This document shows positions 28,651 through 37,922 of a DNA stretch of 64,000 bases, piece by piece. How positions within the stretch are numbered: the first letter of the stretch is position 1; every line of letters starts with the position of its first letter. The notes below the pieces were generated by a model that ran no database searches, had not been told where the DNA came from, and was given only the letters and a program-made list of their open reading frames with translations. The DNA lies in contig NZ_JAOBTH010000029.1 in NCBI RefSeq assembly GCF_025215075.1, forward strand, positions 248,001 to 312,000. Reading direction: 5' to 3'. The stretch comes from Tenacibaculum haliotis. Its GTDB lineage: Bacteria > Bacteroidota > Bacteroidia > Flavobacteriales > Flavobacteriaceae. Made by a program: the position numbers and the translations under genes.

Positions 28651-30927
28651 TTAGTTTTTATTTCCCTTATTTTGAGCGTCTACAACTGCTACTGCTGCCA
28701 TATTTACCATCTCATCTACACTTGCTCCTAATTGTAAAATATGTACAGGTTTGCTCATTCCTAATAAAATAGGCCCAATAGACTCAACGCCATCAACCTG
28801 TTTCATTAACTTATAAGTAATGTTTGCTGATTCTAAATTTGGAAATATTAAAATATTTGCTCTTTTACCATTCAGTTTAGAAAAAGGAAATTCTTTTGCT
28901 AACAACTCTGGGTTTAAAGCAAAATCTGCCTGTAACTCTCCATCAACAATTACATTCGGATGATTACGATGTATGTACGAAACTGCTTCTCTTATTTTTA
29001 TTGAACTTTCAGCTTTTGATGAACCAAAATTTGAAAAACCTAGCATAGCAATATGTGGTTTCATTCCAAACATTTTTGCTAAGCCCGATGTTAATTGACT
29101 AATCTTTGCTAATTCTTTAGCTGTTGGGTTGATATTAATAGTTGTATCGGCTAAAAACATTGGCCCTTGCTTGGTCAACATCATATTTGTTGCTGCAACT
29201 CTAGTAACACCTTTTTCTTTTTCTATTAACTCTAACATTGGTTTTACAACCGATGGATACGACCTGGAATATCCTGTAATTAAAGCATCTGCTTCACCAG
29301 TATTTACCATCATCGCGGCAAAATAATTACGCTCACGCATCCATTTTTGGGCTTCTAAAAAAGAAATACCTTTACGTTGCCTTGTTTTCCAAAAAGTCTC
29401 AGCATACCTGTTTCTTCTATCGGTTTCTTCATCTGTTTTAGGATCAATAATAACAACTTCGGCATCAAAACCTAGCTCTTCTTTTAATTCTAAAATAACA
29501 TCTTTTCGCCCTAATAAAATAGGAATTCCGATTTTCTCATCATAAACTCGCTGTGCTGCTTTTAACACATCTAAATGATCTGCTTCTGCAAAAACCACTC
29601 GTTTTGGTGCTTTTTTTGCTCTGTTGTGAAGTAAACGAATTTCTTTACTTCCGGTACCAGAGCGATCCATTAATTCTTCACGGTACGCATTCCAATCTGT
29701 AATTGGTTCTTGGGCTACGCCAGAATCCATTGCTGCTTTCGCAATTGCAGGCGGAATCTCATATATTAATCTTGGATCAAATGGTTTTGGTATAATATAT
29801 TCTTTACCAAATGAAAGACTTACTTCGTCGTATACAATGTTTACTTGCTCAGGCACCGATTTTTTTGCCAAATCTGCTAAAGCATGTACCGCTGCCATTT
29901 TCATTTCTTCATTAATCTTGGTCGCTCTAACATCTAAAGCGCCTCTGAAAATAAATGGAAAACCAAGTACATTGTTTACCTGATTAGGATGATCTGATCT
30001 TCCTGTTGCCATGATAATATCATCACGCGTATCAACTGCTAATTGATATTCAATTTCAGGATCTGGATTAGCCATTGCAAAAACAATAGGGTCTTTAGCC
30101 ATCGACAATAACATCTCAGGATTCACGACATTTCCTTTTGATAAACCTATAAAAACATCGGCATTATGCATTGCTTCTTCTAAAGTATTGATGTCTTTAT
30201 CGGTAGCAAATTCTTCTTTTTGTGATGTTAAATTATCGCGATCTTTTCTGATAACTCCCTTACTATCACACATCACTACATTTTCTCTTTTTGCACCTAA
30301 TTTTAAATACAATCGTGTGCAAGAAATCGCAGCTGCTCCTGCTCCGTTTACTACAATTTTAACAGTAGCAATATCTTTACCTATAATTTCTATTGCATTT
30401 TTTAATGCTGCTGCTGAAATTATTGCTGTACCATGCTGGTCATCATGCATTACAGGAATATCTAATTCTTCTTTTAACCTTCGTTCAATTTCAAAAGCTT
30501 CTGGAGCTTTAATATCTTCTAAGTTAATCCCTCCAAAAGTAGGAGCTATTGCTTTAACTGTTTCTACAAATTTATCAACATCCGTAGCATCAACCTCAAT
30601 ATCAAAAACATCAATATCAGCAAAAATCTTAAACAATAATCCTTTCCCCTCCATTACAGGTTTCGAGGCTTCAGGCCCAATATCTCCTAAACCCAATACT
30701 GCTGTTCCGTTGGTGATAACAGCTACTAGATTACCTTTGGCTGTATATTTATAAACATTATCTTTATCTTTTGCTATTTCTAAACAAGGCTCTGCTACCC
30801 CAGGAGAATACGCTAACGATAAATCGTGTTGTGTAGTATACTTTTTAGTAGGTACTACTGCTATTTTACCTGGCTTTGGCTTGGCATGATATAGTAAAGC
30901 TTCACGCCTTTTTCTAGAGTCACTCAT
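28651..30927 (-). CDS. maeB: NADP-dependent malic enzyme with phosphotransacetylase-like domain
   Basis: A 758-aa two-domain enzyme. Residues 1-430 are the malic enzyme (SLAYSPGVAEPC, the metal/substrate block VMHDDQHGTA, the NADP fold VNGAGAAAISC). The remainder (about 430-758) is a PTA/PTB-like regulatory domain with VVFAEADHLDVLKAAQ. It decarboxylates malate to pyruvate with NADPH production. MaeB-type length and layout are standard. It heads the minus-strand cluster; a -7 box is at 30955-30962. Confidence 0.93.
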   Translation of the reverse strand: MSDSRKRREALLYHAKPKPGKIAVVPTKKYTTQHDLSLAYSPGVAEPCLEIAKDKDNVYKYTAKGNLVAVITNGTAVLGLGDIGPEASKPVMEGKGLLFKIFADIDVFDIEVDATDVDKFVETVKAIAPTFGGINLEDIKAPEAFEIERRLKEELDIPVMHDDQHGTAIISAAALKNAIEIIGKDIATVKIVVNGAGAAAISCTRLYLKLGAKRENVVMCDSKGVIRKDRDNLTSQKEEFATDKDINTLEEAMHNADVFIGLSKGNVVNPEMLLSMAKDPIVFAMANPDPEIEYQLAVDTRDDIIMATGRSDHPNQVNNVLGFPFIFRGALDVRATKINEEMKMAAVHALADLAKKSVPEQVNIVYDEVSLSFGKEYIIPKPFDPRLIYEIPPAIAKAAMDSGVAQEPITDWNAYREELMDRSGTGSKEIRLLHNRAKKAPKRVVFAEADHLDVLKAAQRVYDEKIGIPILLGRKDVILELKEELGFDAEVVIIDPKTDEETDRRNRYAETFWKTRQRKGISFLEAQKWMRERNYFAAMMVNTGEADALITGYSRSYPSVVKPMLELIEKEKGVTRVAATNMMLTKQGPMFLADTTININPTAKELAKISQLTSGLAKMFGMKPHIAMLGFSNFGSSKAESSIKIREAVSYIHRNHPNVIVDGELQADFALNPELLAKEFPFSKLNGKRANILIFPNLESANITYKLMKQVDGVESIGPILLGMSKPVHILQLGASVDEMVNMAAVAVVDAQNKGNKN

Positions 30928-30954
30928 AGGTTCGTTGTTGTTTGTTTGAACTTA

Positions 30955-30962
30955 CAAATATA
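30955..30962 (-). promoter_or_regulatory. -7 promoter element of maeB
   Basis: TATATTTG on the minus strand (TAnnTTTG), 27 bp before the ATG. No matching -33 TTTG at the usual distance. Confidence 0.45.
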
Positions 30963-31009
30963 CGTTTTTGTTATTTAGTTAAAACTTTAAAACATGACTA
31001 AAATCATTT

Positions 31010-31037
31010 TTTGAAAATAATAGCTTTCATAATTTTG
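31010..31037 (+). promoter_or_regulatory. Promoter of the first PAS gene
   Basis: TTTG at 31010-31013 and TAATTTTG at 31030-31037 (spacing 16), 23 bp before the ATG at 31061. This is a good Bacteroidota promoter with slightly short spacing. Confidence 0.6.
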
Positions 31038-31060
31038 CTATGATTTTAAACTAAAAAGAT

Positions 31061-31663
31061 ATGAAAACTCCTCCAACAAAAATTATCAACGAAGAAGTAA
31101 AATGGGATAAAACGCAAACAATTGTTAGTAAGACAGACATTCATGGAACAATTATTTATGCCAATAGTGCATTTACAGAAGCTTGTGAATATACTGCCAT
31201 TGAACTAATAGGCGAACCACATAATATTATTCGACATCCTGATATGCCAAAAGCTGCTTTTAAAGCCTTATGGGATGCACTTAAAAAAGGAGAAAACTAC
31301 CATGCAATTGTTAAAAACTTAACAAGAACTGGTAGATACTATTGGGTGATTACCGATTTTACCATTGATAAAGATGAAAACGGAAAAGTTACAGGATATA
31401 CAGGTCGAAGAAAATCGATACCAAAAAGTATTATTGAGAAAATTGAACCCTTATACAAAACACTCTTAGATATTGAAAATCTAAAAGGTGAAAAAGCAAG
31501 TGAATTATATTTTGAAGGCTACTTAAATGAAGAAATTGGCAAAAGTTATGATGAATTTGTTCTTGATTTATTTGTAGAAGAATCTTTGAACCAAAAAAAG
31601 GAAGGAAGTACGTTTAAAAAAGGGTTAAACTGGTTCTTTTTTGGAGATACAGACCCTAAATAA
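31061..31663 (+). CDS. Stand-alone Aer-type PAS domain protein (copy 1)
   Basis: A 200-aa protein with one PAS domain of the aerotaxis-receptor type in residues about 15-125 (TDIHGTIIYANSAF, GEPHNIIRHPDMP, GRYYWVITDFTID). There is no membrane helix, HAMP, methyl-accepting, kinase or GGDEF domain. The C-terminal KKGLNWFFFGDTDPK block is shared with copy 2. It may bind FAD or haem as a redox/oxygen sensor acting through a partner, but the output is unknown. Confidence 0.8.
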   Translation: MKTPPTKIINEEVKWDKTQTIVSKTDIHGTIIYANSAFTEACEYTAIELIGEPHNIIRHPDMPKAAFKALWDALKKGENYHAIVKNLTRTGRYYWVITDFTIDKDENGKVTGYTGRRKSIPKSIIEKIEPLYKTLLDIENLKGEKASELYFEGYLNEEIGKSYDEFVLDLFVEESLNQKKEGSTFKKGLNWFFFGDTDPK

Positions 31664-31679
31664 TTAACATATGTTAATT
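31662..31679. promoter_or_regulatory. 18-bp perfect palindrome between the PAS genes
   Basis: AATTAACATATGTTAATT overlaps the stop of copy 1 and lies 47 bp before the start of copy 2. It could be an operator or a weak hairpin; there is no T run. Confidence 0.35.
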
Positions 31680-31726
31680 TAACTACATGGCTTTTTAATT
31701 ATTTTCGCGTTTAAAATAAACAAACT

Positions 31727-32350
31727 ATGTCAAGCCACCCATTACGCCCCCAGCAAATTCTTAATGAAGAAATTAAGTGGGACAAAACACAAATTATCAG
31801 TAGTAAAACTGATGCTAGCGGAACTATATTGTATATGAACGATGCTTTTGAAGCAGCTTCTGAATACAATAAAATAGAATTAATAGGTGAGCCTCACAAT
31901 ATTATTAGGCATCCTGATATGCCGAAAGTAGTTTTTAAAGTATTGTGGGAAAACCTAAAACAAGGAAAAAATTTCCATGCCATCGTTAAAAATCTTACTC
32001 GTAGCGGTAGATATTACTGGGTTATTACCGATTTTACAATCGATAAAGATGAAAAAGGAAAAATCGTAGGATATACAGGTCGAAGAAAAGCATTACCAAA
32101 AAGTGTTGTTGATAAGATTGAACCTTTATACAAAACACTTTTAGATATTGAACAAGCAAAAAGCGAAGTAGCTAGTGAACTTTATTTTAAAGCTTACTTA
32201 AAAGAAGAAGTTGGTAAAAGTTACGACGATTTTGTTGTTGATTTATTTGAAGGTGAATCTAAAAAAGAATTACAACTCACAGGTGATGCACCTACAAAAC
32301 TGAAAAAAGGTGTAAATTGGTTCTTCTTCGGAGATACTAATCCTAAATAA
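31727..32350 (+). CDS. Stand-alone Aer-type PAS domain protein (copy 2)
   Basis: A 207-aa tandem paralogue of the gene before it: same NEEIKWDKTQ start, same GEPHNIIRHPDMPK core and GRYYWVITDFTIDKDE, and the same NWFFFGDTNPK end. It differs mostly in the helical linker (residues 150-190) and the PAS entry loop. A strong terminator follows at 32357-32389. Confidence 0.8.
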   Translation: MSSHPLRPQQILNEEIKWDKTQIISSKTDASGTILYMNDAFEAASEYNKIELIGEPHNIIRHPDMPKVVFKVLWENLKQGKNFHAIVKNLTRSGRYYWVITDFTIDKDEKGKIVGYTGRRKALPKSVVDKIEPLYKTLLDIEQAKSEVASELYFKAYLKEEVGKSYDDFVVDLFEGESKKELQLTGDAPTKLKKGVNWFFFGDTNPK

Positions 32351-32356
32351 AATATT

Positions 32357-32389
32357 AAAAACAGACTTCTTCTAAGTCTGTTTTTTTTT
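32357..32389 (+). terminator. Intrinsic terminator after the PAS genes
   Basis: Stem AAAACAGACTT / AAGTCTGTTTT with a 5-nt loop (CTTCT), followed by a run of at least eight T. Confidence 0.9.
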
Positions 32390-32487
32390 GCGCTAAATCT
32401 TCAAAAAAGTTTCTTTTTCCTTTCTGTTTTTATTTACAAATAAATACAGACCTTTGTTTTCTATATTATTAACTCCAATTTACGCAT

Positions 32488-35070
32488 ATGAAAAAGATTT
32501 ATAAAATACTATTAGGTGTAGTACTTGTTTTTTTTATCCTATTAATTAGCATCCCTCTTTTATTTCAAGATAAAATAATCGACTTAGTAAAAACTACCGT
32601 TAACAACAACGTAAATGCTCAGGTAGATTTTAGTGATGCCAACCTAAGTTTAATTAGAAATTTCCCAAATGCATCCGTACAACTATCTAACGTAACAGTT
32701 ATAAATAATGCGCCGTTTAAAGGAGATACTTTAGTTTTTGCAAAAGACATTTTATTAAAATTAAAAATTACCGACTTACTTAAAAGTTCGTCAGGGCAAT
32801 TAAGTATTCATTCTTTTACGATTGATAATGCTTTAGTAAACGTACTTGTTGATGAAAAAGGAAATGCCAATTACGATATTACCATTCCGTCTGAAACAAC
32901 TACAGATACAACTAATGAAGCGCCTTCTACTTTTGGGTTATCTATCAATTCATACGCAATTACCAATGCAGCTATAAAATACAATGACAAACAAGGTAAG
33001 ATTGCGCTTGAATTAACCAATTTCAATCATGCTGGAAGTGGTGATTTCTCACAATCAAATACAGAGTTAGACACCCAAACAACTACCGATATTTCATTTG
33101 CTATGGATGGAAATTCATACGCTAAAAATCAAAAATTACAACTCGATGCTATTTTAGGAATGGATTTAGTTAACAATAAATTTTCGTTCTTAAAAAATGA
33201 ATTAAAACTAAATGAGTTGCCCTTAATTTTTGATGGTTATGTACAATTAAACGACACCAATCAAGAAATTGACCTTAGCTTTAAAACACCTTCATCAGAT
33301 TTTAAAAACTTTTTAGGTTTAATTCCGCAAGCTTACACAAAAAGTATTGCCAATGTTACTACGAAAGGGAGCTTTAGTGTAAAAGGAAAAGTTAACGGAA
33401 TTTTAGATGCAACGCATATTCCGAAGTTAGATATTGTTGTGCAGTCTGAAAATGCTTCATTTAAATATCCTGATTTACCTAAAACTGTTAGAAACATTAA
33501 CATTAATGCCCAGGTAAAAAACACCACAGGTAAACTAGAAAACACTTTTGCGAGCATTAACAATCTTTCATTTAAAATTGATGAAGATACTTTTTCTGGT
33601 AAAGCCACAGCTCACAACATAACAACCAACCCTAAACTAGATGTAACCATAAAAGGAACATTAAATCTTGCCAAAATTAACCAAGCATATCCTGTTAATT
33701 TAGAACAAAAATTAAGCGGTATTTTAAAGGCAAATTTACGCACTCAGTTCGATATGAATGCTATTAAAAATAGTGCTGTAAATCGCATAAAAAATAATGG
33801 AACAATACAAGTTAACGATTTTGTGTTTTCTTCAGATGATCTTATAAATGCTTTTCATATTAAAGAAGCAGCTGTAGATTTTAAACCAAGTGTAATTACC
33901 TTAACTAAATTTAGCGCAACTACAGGTAAAAGTGATTTAAATGCCAATGGTACTCTTAAAAATTTACTCGGGTTTTTACTTTCTGATAAAAAATTACAAG
34001 GAAAATTAAATGTAAATTCAACCAATTTACATATCAACGACTTTATGCAAGATACTTCAGTAATAACTGAAGAAAAAGAAGAAGACACTACTCCTAAAGA
34101 TGACACTAATGAAACTTTACTCAAAATCCCTGCATTTTTAGATTGTACTCTTTTAGCCGATGCAAAAACGGTACATTACGATAATTTAGCTTTAAAGAAT
34201 GTAAAAGGTACCTTATTTATAAAAGATCAAAAAGCAATTTTACAAAACGTTACGGTAGGTATTTTTAACGGTCAAATTGCTTTAAACGGAGAAGTTAATA
34301 CTCAAAACAAAAAACCTATTTTCGATATGAAATTAGGCATAAAATCGTTTGATATTGCTGAATCTTTTTCTAGCTTAGAATTACTGCAATCACTAGGGCC
34401 TATTGTGGGTGCTATGAATGGTAAATTAAATTCAGATATTAATTTATCAGGCGCTTTAAATTCTGACTTTACACCAAACTTAACTTCTCTTACAGGTAAA
34501 GCTTTTGCCGAATTATTAACCACTAAGATAAATCCGAAGAAAACAAAATCATTGAGTTTATTAACCGATAAATTATCGTTTCTTAATTTAAATGATCTCG
34601 ATTTATCTGATGTTAAAACTCATTTATCATTTGACAAAGGAAACGTAGTTGTAAAACCTTTTAAGTTAAAATATAAAGACATCGACATAAACGTTGGCGG
34701 AAGTCATAGTTTTGACCAGAATATGAATTACAATTTAACTTTAGATGTGCCTGCCAAATATTTGGGGAACGATGTACAAGGTTTACTATCAAAATTAAGT
34801 ACCGATGACCAGAATGTTACCGTACCAATAACGGCTAATATTACAGGTAATATGTCTAATCCATCTGTAAAAACAGATTTATCTTCTTCGGTAACAAAAC
34901 TAAGTCAGACCTTAATTAAACAACAAAAAGATAAATTAGTTTCTAATACGTTAAGTAAATTTTTACCTAGCAAAAAGAAAGATACTACAAAAGCAGCTAG
35001 CGATAAAAAGAAAAAAATACGTGATGTTTTAGGTGGGTTATTTAGCAAAAAGAAAAAAAAAGGTAATTAA
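32488..35070 (+). CDS. AsmA-family protein
   Basis: An 860-aa protein: N-terminal membrane helix (about 5-26), then an extended AsmA/TamB-like beta-rich region typical of proteins that bridge inner and outer membranes and move lipids. The AsmA N-terminal pattern (LSIHSFTIDNALVNVLVDEKGNANYDI) and the C-terminal AsmA_2 region (ANITGNMSNPSVKTDL) are clear. It ends in an unusually Lys-rich tail (SKKKKKGN) with several K-K-K clusters. It stands alone. Confidence 0.82.
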   Translation: MKKIYKILLGVVLVFFILLISIPLLFQDKIIDLVKTTVNNNVNAQVDFSDANLSLIRNFPNASVQLSNVTVINNAPFKGDTLVFAKDILLKLKITDLLKSSSGQLSIHSFTIDNALVNVLVDEKGNANYDITIPSETTTDTTNEAPSTFGLSINSYAITNAAIKYNDKQGKIALELTNFNHAGSGDFSQSNTELDTQTTTDISFAMDGNSYAKNQKLQLDAILGMDLVNNKFSFLKNELKLNELPLIFDGYVQLNDTNQEIDLSFKTPSSDFKNFLGLIPQAYTKSIANVTTKGSFSVKGKVNGILDATHIPKLDIVVQSENASFKYPDLPKTVRNININAQVKNTTGKLENTFASINNLSFKIDEDTFSGKATAHNITTNPKLDVTIKGTLNLAKINQAYPVNLEQKLSGILKANLRTQFDMNAIKNSAVNRIKNNGTIQVNDFVFSSDDLINAFHIKEAAVDFKPSVITLTKFSATTGKSDLNANGTLKNLLGFLLSDKKLQGKLNVNSTNLHINDFMQDTSVITEEKEEDTTPKDDTNETLLKIPAFLDCTLLADAKTVHYDNLALKNVKGTLFIKDQKAILQNVTVGIFNGQIALNGEVNTQNKKPIFDMKLGIKSFDIAESFSSLELLQSLGPIVGAMNGKLNSDINLSGALNSDFTPNLTSLTGKAFAELLTTKINPKKTKSLSLLTDKLSFLNLNDLDLSDVKTHLSFDKGNVVVKPFKLKYKDIDINVGGSHSFDQNMNYNLTLDVPAKYLGNDVQGLLSKLSTDDQNVTVPITANITGNMSNPSVKTDLSSSVTKLSQTLIKQQKDKLVSNTLSKFLPSKKKDTTKAASDKKKKIRDVLGGLFSKKKKKGN

Positions 35071-35112
35071 ATTCACAGGCAACCTTTTTACTATTTGCCC
35101 TGTCTATAATTT

Positions 35113-35170
35113 AAGAAGACTTTGTAAGTTATTTAACATTCTTTAAATACACTTTACATAAGTCTTCTTT
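35113..35170. promoter_or_regulatory. Long imperfect inverted repeat upstream of the DUF5686 gene
   Basis: AAGAAGACTT at the left arm (35113) and AAGTCTTCTT at the right arm (ending 35170), with further matches inward (TGTAA / TTACA). The right arm directly abuts the -7 box at 35171-35178, so it could be an operator over the -33 region. Confidence 0.4.
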
Positions 35171-35178
35171 TATGTTTG
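35171..35178 (+). promoter_or_regulatory. -7 promoter element of the DUF5686 gene
   Basis: TATGTTTG fits TAnnTTTG and lies 16 bp before the ATG at 35195, implying a very short leader. Confidence 0.5.
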
Positions 35179-35194
35179 CATTAAAAAACTAACT

Positions 35195-37660
35195 ATGAGG
35201 AAAATAACTACTCTTTTACTTTTAATAAGCACCACCTTTTCATTTGCTCAAATGAAAGGAAAAGTAACAAATACCAATAAGCAACCACTATCTTTTGTTA
35301 GTATTTATCTAGAAAATTCTATTACCGGAACTACTACAAACGATAATGGAGACTATGAATTAACCTTAACTAAAAAAGGAAAACACACTGTTGTTTATCA
35401 AATTTTAGGCTATAAAACAGTAAAAAAAACAGTTACTATTTCTTCTTTTCCTTTTGTTTTAGACGTTATACTTACTGAAGAAAAAGTTACATTAGATGAA
35501 GTTTTAATTTCTTCGGATGAAAACCCAGCTAATAAAATTATTAGGAATGTTATTGCCAACAAAAGTAAAAACACCGATAAATTTTCCGAGTACAAAGCTG
35601 ATTTTTATTCTCGTGGATTATTTAAAGTAAAAGATTTACCAAAAAAATTCTTAGGGCAAGAAATTGGTGATATGGGTGGTGGTTTAGATTCAACAAGAAG
35701 CGGAATTGTATATCTTTCTGAAACAATTTCTAAAATTTCGTTTCAAAAAAAACCTAGCAATTTTAAAGAACATATTATCGCTTCAAAAGTTTCTGGTAGC
35801 GATAACGGAATTAGCTTTAATCAAGCAAAAGAAGTGAATTTTAACCTTTACGAAAACTCTTTTGATTTAGCAGATGCTCAAATGATTTCGCCAATTGCAA
35901 ACGGTGCTTTTGGATATTATAACTATAAATTAGCAGGAACATTTTATGATAAAAACAATAAGTTAATCAGTAAAATAAAGTTGCTTCCAAAAAGAAAAAA
36001 CGATCGTGTTTTTAGCGGATTTATTTATATTGTAGAAGATGATTGGGCAATTTATGGTGCTGATGTTGTTGTTACAGGAGCACAAGTAAGCATGCCAATG
36101 ATAGATTCTCTTCGTATTAAACAAAATTATAATTACTCACTTAAAAACAACGCTTGGATACCCGTTACGCAAACAATCGACTTTAAGGCTGGTATGTTTG
36201 GTTTTAATTTTAATGGTCGTTTTTCTGCGGCTTATTCAAACTATAATTTCACTCCAAATTACACTAAAAAATATTTTGGTAGCGAAATTTTATCTTTTGC
36301 AGAAAATGCTACTGAAAAAGATAGCTTGTATTGGACTAAAATTCGCCCTGTTACCTTAACTAATGAAGAAGTTTCTGACTATAAATTAAAAGACAGCATT
36401 AAAACAAAACGAAAATCTAAAAAATATTTAGATTCTATTGATGTAAAACAAAATAAGTTTAAACCTTTAAATATTCTTTCTGGTTATTCTTACAACGATA
36501 CTTATAATAAATGGGGCCTTAGCTTTTCATCGCCTATAACAAGTATAAATTTTAATACCGTACAAGGATGGAACTCTTCCGTAGGACTAAACTATTATAA
36601 ATCTATCAATAAAAAAGGAGAGCGTTTTAATATTGGTACGAATTTTAATTATGGTTTTTCTGATAAAAAAATAAGACCAACTGGATATTTTTCTTACAAA
36701 TGGAACAATATTACCAATCCTGTTTTAACAATTAATGGAGGTATTACAACCACTCAATTTAATGCAAAACAACCTATTTCAAAATTCTGGAATACTATTA
36801 GCTCTGTGCTATTTGAAAGAAATTACATGAAAATTTACGAAAAATCATTTGCGAAAGTTTCTTTTTCAAGAGAAATAACCAACGGTGTTCACATGTCATC
36901 TGCTTTAGAATATGCAGATAGAAAACCATTATTCAATACTACAGATTATGTAATGTTTCCGAAAAAAGATGCTGATTATACATCTAACAATCCACAAAAT
37001 CCTGCTAATTTCTCTACTGCTTTTACACCGCATAAAATGTGGTCGTTTACCTTAGGAACTACCATTAATTTCGATCAAAAATACTTATCATATCCTAACG
37101 GAAAATACAATGTGAGCAGTAATAAATATCCATCTTTATTTATCGGTTATAAAAAGAATTTTGGGTCAGGTAATTCTGAATGGAATTCAGATGTAGTGTA
37201 TTCACAATTATCTCAAAAAATAGCATTAAGCAACTGGGGAGAGTTTAAATATAAAGCAAAAGGAGGTTTATTTTTACAGAAAAAAGATATTCCGTTTATA
37301 GATTATGCCCATTTTAACGGAAATCGCTTATTAATTGCGCCTAATGATAATTATTTAAACAACTTTTACATGTTGCCTTATTATCAGTTAAGCACCAATG
37401 ATAAATACGGAGAGTTACATGGAGAATACAATTTTAAAGGTGCTCTATTAAGTAAGATTCCATTGTTAAATAAATTAAACTTTCATTTAGTAACTGGAGC
37501 AAAAGGATTGTTTACAGCGGGTAACAAACCATATTCTGAATTTGCGGTTGGTTTAGATAATATTGGCTTTGGAAAATGGCGTTTTTTACGTGTAGATTTT
37601 GCCCGATCTAACTTTAACGGAAAAAACGAAAACAGAGTGCTATTCGGAATTAAATTGTAA
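35195..37660 (+). CDS. DUF5686 protein with carboxypeptidase-regulatory-like domain
   Basis: An 821-aa outer-envelope protein: signal peptide (cut after TFSFAQ), a carboxypeptidase-regulatory-like Ig domain (about 20-100: KGKVTNTNKQPLSFVSIYLENS ... GYKTVKKTVTI), then the large DUF5686 beta-barrel-like region ending in NRVLFGIKL. The family is common in Bacteroidota, always with this domain order; its function is unknown. moaD follows 10 bp later, and the pair seems to be one unit. Confidence 0.8.
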   Translation: MRKITTLLLLISTTFSFAQMKGKVTNTNKQPLSFVSIYLENSITGTTTNDNGDYELTLTKKGKHTVVYQILGYKTVKKTVTISSFPFVLDVILTEEKVTLDEVLISSDENPANKIIRNVIANKSKNTDKFSEYKADFYSRGLFKVKDLPKKFLGQEIGDMGGGLDSTRSGIVYLSETISKISFQKKPSNFKEHIIASKVSGSDNGISFNQAKEVNFNLYENSFDLADAQMISPIANGAFGYYNYKLAGTFYDKNNKLISKIKLLPKRKNDRVFSGFIYIVEDDWAIYGADVVVTGAQVSMPMIDSLRIKQNYNYSLKNNAWIPVTQTIDFKAGMFGFNFNGRFSAAYSNYNFTPNYTKKYFGSEILSFAENATEKDSLYWTKIRPVTLTNEEVSDYKLKDSIKTKRKSKKYLDSIDVKQNKFKPLNILSGYSYNDTYNKWGLSFSSPITSINFNTVQGWNSSVGLNYYKSINKKGERFNIGTNFNYGFSDKKIRPTGYFSYKWNNITNPVLTINGGITTTQFNAKQPISKFWNTISSVLFERNYMKIYEKSFAKVSFSREITNGVHMSSALEYADRKPLFNTTDYVMFPKKDADYTSNNPQNPANFSTAFTPHKMWSFTLGTTINFDQKYLSYPNGKYNVSSNKYPSLFIGYKKNFGSGNSEWNSDVVYSQLSQKIALSNWGEFKYKAKGGLFLQKKDIPFIDYAHFNGNRLLIAPNDNYLNNFYMLPYYQLSTNDKYGELHGEYNFKGALLSKIPLLNKLNFHLVTGAKGLFTAGNKPYSEFAVGLDNIGFGKWRFLRVDFARSNFNGKNENRVLFGIKL

Positions 37661-37670
37661 TTTTACGTTT

Positions 37671-37913
37671 ATGAAGATAAACGTATTACTTTTTGGTATT
37701 GCTACAGACTTAACAGGAAGTACTTCTTTAGAGGTCGTACTTCCTGTTAATTGTAATGTAACAGCTTTTAAAGAACTACTTGTAACACAACATCCGAAGT
37801 TAAAAAACATGAGTGCTTATGCCGTTGCTATTAACGAAAGTTATGCAACTGATGAAACTATTATTACAGAAAACGATGTAATTGCCATTATTCCGCCAGT
37901 AAGCGGTGGATAA
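37671..37913 (+). CDS. moaD: MoaD/ThiS-family sulfur carrier (molybdopterin synthase small subunit)
   Basis: An 80-aa ubiquitin-like protein ending in the required Gly-Gly (PPVSGG), which is adenylated and thiocarboxylated to donate sulfur. The fold markers are KINVLLFG, NVTAFKELL, YAVAINES and ITENDVIAIIPP. The true start is the ATG at 37671; a longer frame from 37599 overlaps the previous gene and is not credible. Other moa genes are not nearby, so a role in another sulfur-transfer path is possible. Confidence 0.8.
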   Translation: MKINVLLFGIATDLTGSTSLEVVLPVNCNVTAFKELLVTQHPKLKNMSAYAVAINESYATDETIITENDVIAIIPPVSGG

Positions 37914-37922
37914 TTGTATGTT

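Noticed and set aside
30188..30754. 188-aa antisense ORF inside maeB
   Set aside because: It is the opposite frame of a highly conserved enzyme and has no motif, signal peptide or ribosome context.
37599..37670. Longer N terminus for MoaD
   Set aside because: It overlaps the DUF5686 3' end, and the ubiquitin-like fold begins at 37671.
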